Of a stretch of 64,000 nt of DNA, positions 32,801-43,102 are shown piece after piece (within the stretch, counting starts at the first letter, position 1; the number at the start of each line of letters is the position of its first letter). The translations under genes and the position numbers were made by a program. This stretch comes from Phenylobacterium sp. Lineage in GTDB: Bacteria > Pseudomonadota > Alphaproteobacteria > Caulobacterales > Caulobacteraceae. Location: the NCBI GenBank assembly GCA_018001015.1, contig JAGNIV010000008.1, positions 1-64,000 of the forward strand, in the 5' to 3' direction. The notes below the pieces were generated by a model, which did no database searches, had not been told where the DNA came from, and saw only the letters and a list, made by a program, of their open reading frames with translations.

Positions 32801-34774
32801 ATGCCCGCACCGCTCCAGACCATGGCCGACGCGATCCGCGTCCTTTCCATGGACGCCGTCGAACAGGCCTCCAACGGTCACCCCGGCATGCCGATGGGCA
32901 TGGCCGACGTGGCGACGGTGCTCTGGACCAAGTTTCTGAAGTACGACGCCACCAAGCCCGACTGGGCCGACCGCGACCGCTTCGTGCTGTCGGGCGGGCA
33001 CGGATCGATGCTGCTCTACAGCCTGCTGCACCTGTCCGGGTTCAAGGCGGTCAGCATGGATGAGCTGCGCACCCTGCGCCAATGGGGCTCCAAGACCCCG
33101 GGTCACCCGGAAGTGGGCCACACGCCGGGCGTCGAGACCACCACCGGGCCCCTGGGCCAGGGCCTGGCCACCGCCGTCGGCATGGCTATCGCCGAGCGCC
33201 GCATGGCCGCCCGCTTCGGCGAGGACCTGGTGGATCATCGCACCTGGGTCGAATGCGGCGACGGCGACCTGATGGAGGGCGTCAGCCATGAGGCCATCGG
33301 CATCGCCGGCCGGCTGAAGCTCTCGAAGCTGACGGTGCTGTGGGACAACAACTCCATCACCATCGACGGCGACGTCAGCCTGTCGGACACCACCGATCAG
33401 GTGGCCCGCTTCAAGGCCGCGGGCTGGGCGGTGAAGTCCATCGACGGCCACGACATGGGCCAGATCCGCCGGGCCATGGCCTGGGCGATCAAGCAGGACA
33501 GGCCGACCCTGATCGCCTGCGCCACCAAGATCGGCAAGGGCGCGGGCACCCTGGAGGGCAGCCACTCGACCCACGGCAATGCGCTGGGCAAGGCCGAGGT
33601 GGCCGCCACCCGCGAGAAGCTGGGCTGGGCGCATGAGCCCTTCGTGGTGCCGGAGGATGTCTACAAGCCCTGGCGCGCCGCCGGCCGCCGCGGCGGCAAG
33701 CAGCGCCGCAAGTGGGAACAGGCCCTGGCGGCCTCCAACTACCGCGACGAGTTCACCCGCGCTGTGAAGGGCGACCTGCCGGCCGACGCCTTCGAGAAGA
33801 TCGACGCCCTGATCGCCGAAGCGGTCGAAACCAAGCCCGGCGCCGCCACCCGCCAGCACTCCGGCGCGGCGCTCACCGCCCTCTTCCCCAACATCCCTGA
33901 GATGGTGGGCGGCTCGGCCGACCTCACCGGCTCCAACAACACCCTGGTGAAGGGCACCCCGACCTTCGACGCGCCGGACTATCAGGGCCGCTACATCAAT
34001 TTCGGCATCCGCGAATTCGGCATGGCGGCGGCGATGAACGGCATGGCCCTGCACGGCGGGGTCATCCCCTATGCCGGCACCTTCATGGTGTTCTCGGACT
34101 ACAGCCGGCCGGCCATCCGCCTGGGCGCGATCATGGGCGCCCGCGTGATCCACGTGATGACCCACGACTCTATCGGGGTCGGCGAGGATGGCCCCACCCA
34201 CCAGCCGATCGAGCACCTGGCCTCCCTGCGGGCCATGCCGAACCTCAACGTCTTCCGTCCCGCCGACCTGGTTGAAACCGCGGAGTGCTGGAAGCTGGCC
34301 GTCGCCCGCAAGGACGGTCCGTCGCTGATGGCCCTGTCGCGGCAAAAGACCCCGGCGGCGCGCACGGTGGCGTCCTCGGAGAACCTGTCGGCCAAGGGCG
34401 CCTATGAGCTGGCGACCGCCGACGGCGAGGCCAAGGTGACCATCTTCTCCTCGGGCACCGAGGTCGGCGTGGCCATGGCGGCGCGCGAGCTGCTCCAGGC
34501 CGAGGGGATCGCCACCCGCGTGGTCTCCACCCCCTGCTGGGAACTGTTCGCCGCCCAGCCGGCCGCCTATCGCGAGAGCGTCCTGGCCAGGAACACCGTC
34601 CGCGTCGCCGTCGAGGCCGCCGCCAGCTTCGGCTGGGAGCGGTTCATCGGCGAGGACGGGGTCTTCGTGGGCATGCAGGGGTTCGGCGCCAGCGCGCCGG
34701 CCGACCGGCTGTACAAGGAATTCGGCATCACCGCCGAGGCCGTGGCCGCCGCCGCGAAGTCCAAGCTCGGCTAA
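32801..34774 (+). CDS. tkt: Transketolase
   Basis: This 657-aa thiamine-diphosphate enzyme moves two-carbon units between sugar phosphates. It has NGHPGMPMGMADVATVLW, the TPP motif CGDGDLMEGVSHEA, WDNNSITIDG, and the C-terminal domain with FGIREFGMAAAMNG and HDSIGVGEDGPTHQPIEHLASLRAMPN. The basic stretch AAGRRGGKQRRKWEQ near residue 300 is a family variant. The ATG at 32801 is favoured over one 15 codons earlier because it is where the family begins. purT starts 12 bp after. Confidence 0.96.
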   Translation: MPAPLQTMADAIRVLSMDAVEQASNGHPGMPMGMADVATVLWTKFLKYDATKPDWADRDRFVLSGGHGSMLLYSLLHLSGFKAVSMDELRTLRQWGSKTPGHPEVGHTPGVETTTGPLGQGLATAVGMAIAERRMAARFGEDLVDHRTWVECGDGDLMEGVSHEAIGIAGRLKLSKLTVLWDNNSITIDGDVSLSDTTDQVARFKAAGWAVKSIDGHDMGQIRRAMAWAIKQDRPTLIACATKIGKGAGTLEGSHSTHGNALGKAEVAATREKLGWAHEPFVVPEDVYKPWRAAGRRGGKQRRKWEQALAASNYRDEFTRAVKGDLPADAFEKIDALIAEAVETKPGAATRQHSGAALTALFPNIPEMVGGSADLTGSNNTLVKGTPTFDAPDYQGRYINFGIREFGMAAAMNGMALHGGVIPYAGTFMVFSDYSRPAIRLGAIMGARVIHVMTHDSIGVGEDGPTHQPIEHLASLRAMPNLNVFRPADLVETAECWKLAVARKDGPSLMALSRQKTPAARTVASSENLSAKGAYELATADGEAKVTIFSSGTEVGVAMAARELLQAEGIATRVVSTPCWELFAAQPAAYRESVLARNTVRVAVEAAASFGWERFIGEDGVFVGMQGFGASAPADRLYKEFGITAEAVAAAAKSKLG

Positions 34775-34786
34775 GGAACACCTCCC

Positions 34787-35986
34787 ATGCGCCTCGGCAC
34801 GCCGCTCTCGCCCTCCGCCGTCAAGGTGATGCTGCTCGGCTGCGGGGAGCTGGGCAAGGAGGTGGCCATCGAGCTGCAGCGGCTGGGCTGCGAGGTGATC
34901 GGGGTCGACCGCTACGCCAATGCGCCGGCCATGCAGGTGGCGCACCGGTCTCACGTGATCGCCATGACGGACGCCGCGGCCCTGCGCGCGCTCGTCGAGC
35001 TGGAACGCCCGCACCTGATCGTGCCGGAGATCGAGGCCATCGCCACCGACGAGTTGGTGCGCATCGAGGCCGAGGGATTGGCGACGGTGATCCCCACCGC
35101 GCGCGCCGCCCAGCTGACCATGAACCGCGAGGGGATCCGCCGGCTGGCCGCTGAGGAACTCGGCCTGCCCACCAGCGCCTATGCCTTCGCCTCCACCGAG
35201 GCTGAGCTGGCCGCAGGGGCGCGGGACGTCACCGGCTTCCCCTGCTTCGTGAAGCCGGTGATGAGTTCGTCGGGCAAGGGCCAGTCCTATGTCGAGACGC
35301 CCGACCAGATCGCGGCCGCATGGAAGTACGCCTTGGAGAGCGGCCGGGTGGAGCAGGCCCGGGTGATCGTCGAGGGGCGGGTGCACTTCGATTTCGAGAT
35401 CACCCAGCTGACCGTCCGTCACCGAGCGGCCGAAGGAACCATCGAGACCGCCTTCTGCGACCCCATCGGCCACCGGCAGGTCAAGGGCGACTATGTGGAG
35501 AGCTGGCAGCCCCAGGCCATGAGCCCCGCGGCCCTGGCCCGGGCCCGCGAAATCGCCCAGGTGGTCACCGGATCGCTCGGCGGGCTGGGGCTGTTCGGGG
35601 TCGAACTGTTCGTGAAGGGCGACGAGGTGTGGTTCTCCGAGGTCAGCCCCCGGCCGCACGACACCGGCCTTGTCACCCTGGCTACCCAGGTGCAGAGCGA
35701 ATTCGCCCTGCACGCCCGCGCCATTCTGGGCCTGCCCGTCGATGTGAGCCTGCGCGAGCCGGGCGCCAGCGCGGTGATCTATGGCGGGATGGAGGCCAAG
35801 GGCGTGGCCTTTGAAGGCGTGGCCCATGCGCTCGAAGTCCCAGGCGCCGACCTGCGCCTGTTCGGCAAGCCCGAGGCCTTCGAGCGCCGCCGTATGGGTG
35901 TGGCCCTGGCGCGGGCCGCCGACACCGATCTGGCGCGCGCCAACGCCAAGCTGGCCGCCGACCGCGTCTCGGTGGTTCTGGGCTGA
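34787..35986 (+). CDS. purT: Formate-dependent phosphoribosylglycinamide formyltransferase
   Basis: This 399-aa ATP-grasp enzyme formylates GAR using formate and ATP in purine synthesis. Motifs seen are [71 protein letters not shown] and [18 protein letters not shown] near the end. Its placement between transketolase and GAPDH is unusual but the frame and motifs are intact. Length is normal. Confidence 0.95.
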   Translation: MRLGTPLSPSAVKVMLLGCGELGKEVAIELQRLGCEVIGVDRYANAPAMQVAHRSHVIAMTDAAALRALVELERPHLIVPEIEAIATDELVRIEAEGLATVIPTARAAQLTMNREGIRRLAAEELGLPTSAYAFASTEAELAAGARDVTGFPCFVKPVMSSSGKGQSYVETPDQIAAAWKYALESGRVEQARVIVEGRVHFDFEITQLTVRHRAAEGTIETAFCDPIGHRQVKGDYVESWQPQAMSPAALARAREIAQVVTGSLGGLGLFGVELFVKGDEVWFSEVSPRPHDTGLVTLATQVQSEFALHARAILGLPVDVSLREPGASAVIYGGMEAKGVAFEGVAHALEVPGADLRLFGKPEAFERRRMGVALARAADTDLARANAKLAADRVSVVLG

Positions 35987-36180
35987 GCGACCGGCTCTAA
36001 GTCATATTATTGGGGCTATTTGGCCGCTTTCGGTCGGCGACCTGACGATCTCACGCCGGAATCCGGGATGAGACGCACTTTGCGGCAAGACTTGATCGGC
36101 GGAGGGGTTGACTTAGCGCCCTCCAGCCCGAAAAACCGCCCGCAAATCCAAGTAGAAGCACAGCTCTAGAGGAGATCTCC

Positions 36181-37188
36181 ATGACCGTCCGCGTCGCCAT
36201 CAATGGGTTCGGCCGCATCGGCAGGAACATCCTGCGCTCGATCGTCGAACATGGCCGTACGGACATCGAGGTCGTGGCGATCAATGACCTGGGTCCCGTC
36301 GAGACCAACGCCCACCTGCTGCGCTATGACAGCGTGCACGGCCGGTTCCCCGGCACGGTGACCGTGGACGGCGACACGATCGATCTCGGCCGCGGCAAGA
36401 TCAAGGTCACCGCGATCCGCAACCCGGCCGAGCTGCCGCACAAGGAGCTTGGCGTCGATATCGCCTTCGAGTGCACCGGCATCTTCACCTCCAAGGAGAA
36501 GGCCGCCGCCCACCTGACCGCGGGCGCCAAGCGCGTGCTGGTCTCGGCGCCCTGCACCGACGCCGACAAGACCATTGTCTATGGCGTGAACCACGACACC
36601 CTGACCGCCGCCGACCTGGTGGTTTCCAACGCGTCCTGCACCACCAACTGCCTGGCCCCGGTGGCCCACGTGCTGCAGGAGCTCTGCGGCATCGAGCGTG
36701 GCTACATGACCACCATCCACTCCTACACCGGCGACCAGCCGACCCTGGATACGATGCACTCCGACCTGTACCGCGCGCGCGCCGCGGCCATGTCGATGAT
36801 CCCCACCTCCACCGGCGCCGCCAAGGCGCTCGGCCTGGTGATCCCGGCCCTGAAGGGCAAGCTGGACGGCTCCTCGATCCGCGTGCCGACCCCCAATGTC
36901 TCGGTGGTGGACCTGACCTTCGTGCCCTCCAAGGCCACCACGGTCGAAGCCATGAACGCCGCCTTCGAGGCCGCCGCGAACGGCGCCCTGAAGGGCGTGC
37001 TGGCGGTGACCAAGGACCCGCTGGTCTCCATCGACTTCAACCACGCGCCGGCCTCGTCGACCGTGGCCCTGCCCCAGACCCAGATCGTCGATGGCGGCCT
37101 GTGCCGGGTGCTGAGCTGGTACGACAACGAGTGGGGCTTCTCGACCCGCATGAGCGACACCGCCATCGCCATGGCGAAGCTGATCTAG
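36181..37188 (+). CDS. gap: Glyceraldehyde-3-phosphate dehydrogenase
   Basis: This 335-aa enzyme oxidises GAP to 1,3-bisphosphoglycerate. It has [16 protein letters not shown], the catalytic [13 protein letters not shown], the phosphate-binding [11 protein letters not shown] and [13 protein letters not shown] strong Shine-Dalgarno, AGAGGAGA, precedes ATG. It leads the gap-pgk-fba cluster (10 bp then 30 bp spacing), so all three are probably one transcript. A 194-bp gap upstream carries the probable promoter: TTGACT occurs near 36104, but no clear -10 follows. Confidence 0.97.
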   Translation: MTVRVAINGFGRIGRNILRSIVEHGRTDIEVVAINDLGPVETNAHLLRYDSVHGRFPGTVTVDGDTIDLGRGKIKVTAIRNPAELPHKELGVDIAFECTGIFTSKEKAAAHLTAGAKRVLVSAPCTDADKTIVYGVNHDTLTAADLVVSNASCTTNCLAPVAHVLQELCGIERGYMTTIHSYTGDQPTLDTMHSDLYRARAAAMSMIPTSTGAAKALGLVIPALKGKLDGSSIRVPTPNVSVVDLTFVPSKATTVEAMNAAFEAAANGALKGVLAVTKDPLVSIDFNHAPASSTVALPQTQIVDGGLCRVLSWYDNEWGFSTRMSDTAIAMAKLI

Positions 37189-37198
37189 GGGTCAGACC

Positions 37199-38389
37199 GT
37201 GGCATTCCGGACACTCGACGACGCCGACCTGAAGGGCCGACGCGCCCTGGTCCGCGTGGACTTCAACGTGCCGATGCACGACGGGCAGGTGTCGGACGAC
37301 ACCCGCCTGCGCGCCGCGGTCCCCACCATCGAGACGCTGCGGGCCGGCGGGGCCAAGGTGATCCTGCTGGCCCACTTCGACCGGCCCAAGGGCAAGGTGG
37401 TCCCGGCCATGAGCCTGGAGCCCATCGCCCCGGCGCTTTCCAAGGTGCTTGGCGCGCCGGTCGCCTTCGGGTCCGACTGCGTGGGACCCGCGGCGGCCTC
37501 CGCCATCGCGGCGATGAAGGCGGGCGATGTCCTGCTTCTGGAAAACGTCCGCTTCCATGCGGGCGAGGAAAAGAACGATCCGGAGTTCGCCAAGGCCCTG
37601 GCCGCCGACGGCGATCTCTATGTGAACGACGCCTTCTCCGCCGCCCACCGCGCGCACGCCTCCACCGAGGGCCTGGCCCATCTGTTGCCGGCCTATGCCG
37701 GGGAGCAGATGCGGCTGGAACTGACAGCCCTGGACAAGGCGCTGGGCAATCCGGAGCGCCCCGTCATGGGCATCGTCGGCGGCTCCAAGGTCTCCAGCAA
37801 ACTCGACCTGCTGAGCAACCTGGTGACCCGCCTGGACAAGCTGGCCATCGGCGGCGGCATGGCCAACACCTTCCTCTACGCCCAGGGCCACGACGTCGGC
37901 GCCTCCTATTGCGAGAAGGACCTGGCCGAGACCGCGCGCGACATCATCCGCCTGGCCGGGCAGAACAATTGCAAGCTCTTCCTGCCGCTGGACATCGTGG
38001 TGGCCGAGACCATGTCTCCGGGGGCGGCCGCACGCGTGCGGGGCCTGGGCGAGGTGGACGAACACGAGCGCATCCTGGACGCCGGTCCTGAGACCGTTGA
38101 GCGGCTCTGCCGGGCCATGGAGAATTCCAAGACCCTGATCTGGAACGGCCCCCTGGGGGTGTTCGAGATGCCGCCCTTCGACAAGGGCACGATGGCGGCG
38201 GCCAGATACGCCGCGAAGCTGGCCAAGTCCGGCAAGCTGGTGGCGGTGGCCGGGGGCGGTGATACTGTGGCGGCTCTGAATGCAGCCGGTTGCTCGGAAG
38301 ACTTTACTTTTGTCTCCACGGCGGGCGGCGCGTTTCTTGAATGGATGGAAGGCAAGGAACTGCCCGGCGTGGCGGCTCTGGCCAACTAA
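37199..38389 (+). CDS. pgk: Phosphoglycerate kinase
   Basis: This 396-aa glycolytic kinase carries [72 protein letters not shown] and [13 protein letters not shown] near the C-terminus. The start is GTG, 10 bp after gap. It is in the usual order gap-pgk-fba. Confidence 0.97.
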   Translation: MAFRTLDDADLKGRRALVRVDFNVPMHDGQVSDDTRLRAAVPTIETLRAGGAKVILLAHFDRPKGKVVPAMSLEPIAPALSKVLGAPVAFGSDCVGPAAASAIAAMKAGDVLLLENVRFHAGEEKNDPEFAKALAADGDLYVNDAFSAAHRAHASTEGLAHLLPAYAGEQMRLELTALDKALGNPERPVMGIVGGSKVSSKLDLLSNLVTRLDKLAIGGGMANTFLYAQGHDVGASYCEKDLAETARDIIRLAGQNNCKLFLPLDIVVAETMSPGAAARVRGLGEVDEHERILDAGPETVERLCRAMENSKTLIWNGPLGVFEMPPFDKGTMAAARYAAKLAKSGKLVAVAGGGDTVAALNAAGCSEDFTFVSTAGGAFLEWMEGKELPGVAALAN

Positions 38390-38419
38390 ACTAACGATTT
38401 TGATGGAGCACGGGGACAC

Positions 38420-39505
38420 ATGGCCCGGGTCACACTGAGACAACTTCTGGATCACGCCGCTGAGCGAGGCTATGGCGTGCCGGCGTTCAACATCAACAAC
38501 ATGGAACAGGCGCTGGCGATCATGGAGGCCGCGGAAGCGACCGACTCGCCGGTGATCATGCAGGCCTCGCGCGGCGCGCGGTCCTATGCCAACGACATCG
38601 TGCTGAAGCACCTGATCGACGCCATGGCCGAGATGTACCCGCACATCCCGATCTGCATGCACCAGGACCACGGGAACAACGAGGCGACCTGCGCCACGGC
38701 GATCCAGTACGGCTTCACCTCGGTGATGATGGACGGCTCGCTGATGGCCGACGGCAAGTCGCCCGCCGACTACGACTACAACGTCAAGGTCACCCGCAAC
38801 GTGGTGGACATGGCCCACTGGGTGGGCGCCTCGGTGGAGGGCGAACTCGGCGTGCTGGGCAGCCTCGAGACCGGCATGGGCGAGAAGGAAGACGGCCACG
38901 GTTTCGAGGGCAAGCTCGGCCATGACCAGCTGCTGACCGATCCCGACCAGGCCGTGGCCTTCGTGAAGGCCACCGAGGTCGATGCGCTGGCCATCGCCAT
39001 GGGCACCAGCCACGGCGCCTACAAGTTCACCCGCAAGCCGGACGGCGATGTCCTGGCCATGGGCGTGATCGAGGAAATTCACCGCCGCCTGCCCAACACC
39101 CACTTGGTGATGCACGGCTCGTCCTCGGTGCCGCAGGACCTGCAGGACCTGATCAACCAGTATGGCGGCGAGATGCCCCAGACCTGGGGCGTGCCGGTGG
39201 AAGAGATCCAGCGCGGCATCAAGCACGGCGTGCGTAAGATCAACATCGACACCGACAACCGGATGGCCATCACCGCGGCGATCCGCAAGGTGTTCGTGGA
39301 GAAGCCCGGCGAGTTCGACCCGCGCAGCTACCTCAAGCCCGCCAAGGAAGCCATGCGCAAGGTCTGCATCCAGCGCTTCGAGGAGTTCGGCACGGCCGGC
39401 CACGCCTCCAGCATCAAGGCGATCCCTTTGTCGGACATGGCCAAGCGCTACGCCTCAGGCGAACTGACCCCGAAGATCGGCGTCACCCGTCAGGCCGCCG
39501 AATAG
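38420..39505 (+). CDS. fba: Class II fructose-bisphosphate aldolase
   Basis: This 361-aa zinc enzyme of the Calvin-type class II group splits or forms fructose-1,6-bisphosphate. Zinc and catalytic regions seen are [54 protein letters not shown], and [11 protein letters not shown], with [14 protein letters not shown] near the end. It completes the gap-pgk-fba cluster and is followed by a perfect terminator. Confidence 0.96.
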   Translation: MARVTLRQLLDHAAERGYGVPAFNINNMEQALAIMEAAEATDSPVIMQASRGARSYANDIVLKHLIDAMAEMYPHIPICMHQDHGNNEATCATAIQYGFTSVMMDGSLMADGKSPADYDYNVKVTRNVVDMAHWVGASVEGELGVLGSLETGMGEKEDGHGFEGKLGHDQLLTDPDQAVAFVKATEVDALAIAMGTSHGAYKFTRKPDGDVLAMGVIEEIHRRLPNTHLVMHGSSSVPQDLQDLINQYGGEMPQTWGVPVEEIQRGIKHGVRKINIDTDNRMAITAAIRKVFVEKPGEFDPRSYLKPAKEAMRKVCIQRFEEFGTAGHASSIKAIPLSDMAKRYASGELTPKIGVTRQAAE

Positions 39506-39529
39506 AACGAGCTCTCAGTCGTCACGACC

Positions 39530-39569
39530 GAAGCCGCCGCTCGCCCGAGCGGCGGCTTCTCTCGTTTCA
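39530..39569. terminator. Strong bidirectional terminator after fba
   Basis: GAAGCCGCCGCTCG and CGAGCGGCGGCTTC form a perfect 14-bp stem with a 2-nt centre at 39530-39559, then TCTCGTTT. It separates fba from the convergent serine hydrolase and, being symmetrical, could serve both. Confidence 0.85.
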
Positions 39570-40703
39570 GGCCAGGCCCTCATAGGCCGCGGCGATCAAC
39601 GCCACGTCGCGAGGGTCGCCCACCAGATCGGTCCCCATGCGGTTCATGGCGTAGGCCACCGCCATCCGCGCCACGGGGTCCACCACCACGAAGGATCCGC
39701 CCCAGCCGGAGTGGCCAAAGCTGCGGACCTGCGGGCCATATAGACCGTCGGTATTGAGCAGGAAGCCCGCCCCCCACCGCGCTGGCACTCCGAGCACCTC
39801 GTCCACGCCGGAGATCTGTTCCACGGTCGCCTGGGCGATGGCCTCGGCTCCCACGATCCGACGGCCCTCCAGTGTTCCGTCGCCCGCCACCGCCCCGAAC
39901 AGCCGGGCCAGCGCGCGGGCGTTGGAGAATCCGTTGGCCGAGGACAGTTCGCAGGCTCTCCAGGCGGGGGTGTTGGGGAGCAGGGGATCGATCACCGGAT
40001 TGGTGTAGGCCGCGACCTGGGAGGGGTTGAGATCGGTCGCCATGTTGGAGGTGGCCAGTTCCGGTGGAGCGATCATCTCCGCCCGGCGCGTCTCCTCCGA
40101 GGCCGGCAGGCCCAGGGTGAGGTCGAGGCCGAACGGTTCGGCCAGCTCGTCGCGGATGAAGGCTCCCAGGGTTCGCCCCTCGATCCGACGGAAGAGTTCG
40201 CCCGCCAGGTTGCCAATGCTGATGGCGTGGTAGCCGGATCGGGAGCCGGGCGGCCACAGCGGGGTCATGGCGGCGAACCGGGCCGCCGCGCGGGGCTGGT
40301 CGTAGAAGTCCTCCACCACCGCCGGATCGGCGAAGCTGCAGAGGCCCGCCTGGTGCGACAGCAACATGGCGATGGTGATGGCGTCCTTGCCGTGGGCGGC
40401 GAACTCCGGCCACCACCTGGCGACCGGATCGGCGTAAGCCGCCTGTCCTCGGTCCACCAGCATGGCGAAGCAAAGCGCATTCACCGCCTTGGTGGTGGAC
40501 CAGACATTGACCACCGAGTCGGAGGCCCAGGGCCGTTTTCCCGCCGCGTCCAGGGCGCCGCCCCAGAGGTCCACCAGAAGTTCGCCATCCCTCACGACCG
40601 CCAGGGAGGCCCCGACATCGCCACGCTCAGCGAAGTTCTCCTCAAAGGCTGCGGCCAGGGCGCGGAAGCCGGGAACGGCGGTCCCGCGGATCATGACGCT
40701 CAT
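39567..40703 (-). CDS. Beta-lactamase-fold serine hydrolase
   Basis: This 378-aa protein has the SxxK catalytic motif WSTTKAVN near residue 78, YHAISIG for the YxN-type motif, and the C-terminal HSGWGGS, in line with the class C/esterase EstB-like beta-lactamase family. There is no clear signal peptide. The ATG at 40703 overlaps the stop of the upstream TonB receptor by 4 nt, so both are translated as a unit. It likely hydrolyses an ester or lactone brought in through that receptor; true beta-lactamase activity is not implied. Confidence 0.88.
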   Translation of the reverse strand: MSVMIRGTAVPGFRALAAAFEENFAERGDVGASLAVVRDGELLVDLWGGALDAAGKRPWASDSVVNVWSTTKAVNALCFAMLVDRGQAAYADPVARWWPEFAAHGKDAITIAMLLSHQAGLCSFADPAVVEDFYDQPRAAARFAAMTPLWPPGSRSGYHAISIGNLAGELFRRIEGRTLGAFIRDELAEPFGLDLTLGLPASEETRRAEMIAPPELATSNMATDLNPSQVAAYTNPVIDPLLPNTPAWRACELSSANGFSNARALARLFGAVAGDGTLEGRRIVGAEAIAQATVEQISGVDEVLGVPARWGAGFLLNTDGLYGPQVRSFGHSGWGGSFVVVDPVARMAVAYAMNRMGTDLVGDPRDVALIAAAYEGLA

Positions 40704-42943
40704 TGGAAGCTCTTGGAGAAGGAGACGCCCCAGGTGCGTGGCGCGCCATAGACCCGGAAGCCCACCCCCAGCGGCAGGTTGTTGACCCCCTGGGTCACGT
40801 AGCGCTCGTCGGCCAGGTTCTTGCCCCAGACCGCCACCTCCCAGTCGGAGCCGGAAAACAGGCTCGCCCGGGCGTTCCACAGCCAATAGCTCTGGGTGGC
40901 GATCAGCGGATCGTTCAGCGCGTCCTTGAACATGTCGTCGGCATAGCGGCCGTCCACCTGGACCTTCGCCTGGAGGTTTTCGCCCAGGTCGGCGGTATAG
41001 GCCGCCGAGAGGTTGAAGCTGACCTCCGGCGCGTCGGGCAGCTTGTTGCCCTTCGGGGTGACGCCGGACGAGGAGGCGAATTCTCCAAGCTCAGTGTGCA
41101 GCAGCCCCAGTCCCACCGTCAGATCGAGGCCGGGAAGCGCGGCAGGCGACCACATGGCGTCGAGGTCGGCGCCATAGATCGTGGCCTCCTCCACATTGCC
41201 GAGGCGCTGGATCGGCAGGCCGCCGGAGGTGTCGCGGATGAAGGTCTGAACGTCGGAATAGTCGTAATAGAAGACGCTTCCCGACCATGAGAGGCCCGCG
41301 CTGGACAGGCGCTGCTTCACGCCGGCCTCATAGGCGATCAGGGTCTCAGGCCCGTAGGGCTGGAGCTGGCCGGAATTGGTGGCGACGCCGGAGAAGAAGC
41401 CGCCGCTCTTCACCCCCTGACTGACGCTGCCATAGACCAGCAGGGTGGGATCGGGCTTCCAGTTGAGGCCGATCTTCCAGGACCAGTTGGTGTCGTCGAT
41501 GGTGGCGTCCACCACCGCCAGCGGGATTGGCGGGGCGCCGAAGGGGGCCATGGTCAGGCCGCTGCCGGGGGCCCGAGACACCAAGTCGATCGTCGCCCCG
41601 ACGTCGGCCTTCTCCTCCCAGGTGTAGCGCAGGCCGGCCACCAGGCTGAGGGTCGGGACCAGCCGGTACTCGATGTTGCCGAAAGCCGCCGCCGACTTCG
41701 ACGTCTGGTTGGAGAAGGTCAGGGTGGTGGTGTTGAAGAGGTCCTGCAGGGCCCCGTCATAGGTCATCTCCACTCGATCGCGCGACGCGAAGGCGCCCAG
41801 CAGCCAGTCGCTGCGCTCGCCGGCGCCGGAGAGCCGCAGTTCCTGGGAGACCTGGTTGATCCTGTCGCGCTCGACGAAGTCGGTTTGGCGGAAAGGACCA
41901 GCGTCGGTGTCGGCGCCCCACTGGCGCTTGAAGTTCACATAGCCGGTGATGGAGGTGAGCGTCGCCCAGCCGAGGTCGTCGCTGACGCGCAGCGTGGCCG
42001 CCCGCTGATCGACATCATAGGCAGGGTCCACCGAGTACTCCCCCCGGAAGGGGTCGCCGTCGGTGTCGCGGTAGCCGAGGAAATCCGTGCAGCCCGGAGA
42101 GCCCGGGCAGGCCAGGCTGGCCGGAGCGCCGGGAGGCGTCAGCAGGCCGAAGAATTCCGGGGCGCCGGCCTGGGAGCGGAATTTCTGGACCTCCAGCTTC
42201 AGCAGGACATCGAGATCGTCACTGGGCGCCCAGCGCGCCTGCAGCCGGCCCAGACCCACCTTGCGGCGCCCGAAGTCGGTGTTGGTCTTGCGGTTAAAGA
42301 AGAAGCCCTCGTCCTGTCGGACTCCCTTGCCGCTGAGACGCAGGGCGAAGGTGTCGGAGAGGGGGACATTGACCATGCCCTCCAGCTCACCGGTCTTGTA
42401 GTCGCCATAGCCGCCGGCCACACGCCCCTCGACGCCGCCGAAGGTCGGGCGGGCCGTGAGAATGTTGATGGCGCCGGCCGTGGAGTTGCGACCGTAGAGG
42501 GTGCCCTGCGGGCCTTTCAGCGCTTCCATCCGCTCCAGATCGAAGAGGTCGAAGTTCATCAGGGCCAGGGACGAGAGGTAGACCTCGTCCACATAGACCC
42601 CGGCGCTGGGATTGTTGGTGGCGGAGAAGTCGTTGAGGCCGACGCCGCGGATGGTCACCACCGGCAGGATGCCCGGCATGTTCTCCTTGATGTCGACATT
42701 GGGGGTGAAGGCGCTCAGGTCGCTGACCTGGGTGACACGGCGCGCCGCCAGGTCAGCGCCGGAGATCACCGCCACGTTGAGGCCGACGTCCAGGGTGTCC
42801 TGCGCCCGCTTCTGGGCGGTGATGGTGATGGCCTCCAGTTCGGTGACCGGCTCGGCGGCCCGCGCCAGTCCGGCGCCGGCCATCATCAGGGCCGCGGCCC
42901 CCACGCCGGCGACCAGCCGCGCGCGTCCCGATTGTTGAGTCAT
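40700..42943 (-). CDS. TonB-dependent outer membrane receptor
   Basis: This 747-aa receptor has a signal peptide ending at LARAAEP, a TonB-box-like ITITAQKRAQDTLDV, the plug domain (residues about 45-165: RRVTQVSDLSAFTPNVDI, GVYVDEVYLSS, LKGPQGTLYGRNSTAGAINILTARP), and the 22-strand barrel ending in an aromatic-terminal SFSKSFQ. It resembles the family of complex-molecule receptors abundant in Caulobacterales, for which ligands are usually unknown. It is coupled to a serine hydrolase and divergent from a double-TetR regulator. Confidence 0.93.
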   Translation of the reverse strand: MTQQSGRARLVAGVGAAALMMAGAGLARAAEPVTELEAITITAQKRAQDTLDVGLNVAVISGADLAARRVTQVSDLSAFTPNVDIKENMPGILPVVTIRGVGLNDFSATNNPSAGVYVDEVYLSSLALMNFDLFDLERMEALKGPQGTLYGRNSTAGAINILTARPTFGGVEGRVAGGYGDYKTGELEGMVNVPLSDTFALRLSGKGVRQDEGFFFNRKTNTDFGRRKVGLGRLQARWAPSDDLDVLLKLEVQKFRSQAGAPEFFGLLTPPGAPASLACPGSPGCTDFLGYRDTDGDPFRGEYSVDPAYDVDQRAATLRVSDDLGWATLTSITGYVNFKRQWGADTDAGPFRQTDFVERDRINQVSQELRLSGAGERSDWLLGAFASRDRVEMTYDGALQDLFNTTTLTFSNQTSKSAAAFGNIEYRLVPTLSLVAGLRYTWEEKADVGATIDLVSRAPGSGLTMAPFGAPPIPLAVVDATIDDTNWSWKIGLNWKPDPTLLVYGSVSQGVKSGGFFSGVATNSGQLQPYGPETLIAYEAGVKQRLSSAGLSWSGSVFYYDYSDVQTFIRDTSGGLPIQRLGNVEEATIYGADLDAMWSPAALPGLDLTVGLGLLHTELGEFASSSGVTPKGNKLPDAPEVSFNLSAAYTADLGENLQAKVQVDGRYADDMFKDALNDPLIATQSYWLWNARASLFSGSDWEVAVWGKNLADERYVTQGVNNLPLGVGFRVYGAPRTWGVSFSKSFQ

Positions 42944-43102
42944 ACCTCGCCCTCCCTAGACCTGTCGCCTGGCGCCCGTTCCGGATCACCATTTTTTCGA
43001 CACTTGAGTTTGTACGCATAACGACACTCACAGTTTCTCGAGTCAAGGTTTTCGACATCGAAGTAGGTTTGCTGTATTCGATGACCAGGAAGACGGGAGC
43101 CC

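Noticed and set aside
32690..35827. A very long antisense open frame opposite transketolase and purT
   Set aside because: High-GC coding sequence opens long frames on the opposite strand; its composition is His/Gly/Arg rich, it has no recognisable family, and the sense genes have full motif sets.
39567..40703. True beta-lactamase conferring antibiotic resistance
   Set aside because: The motifs fit the broader serine-hydrolase/esterase group, there is no export signal, and the gene is coupled to an uptake receptor; resistance cannot be inferred.
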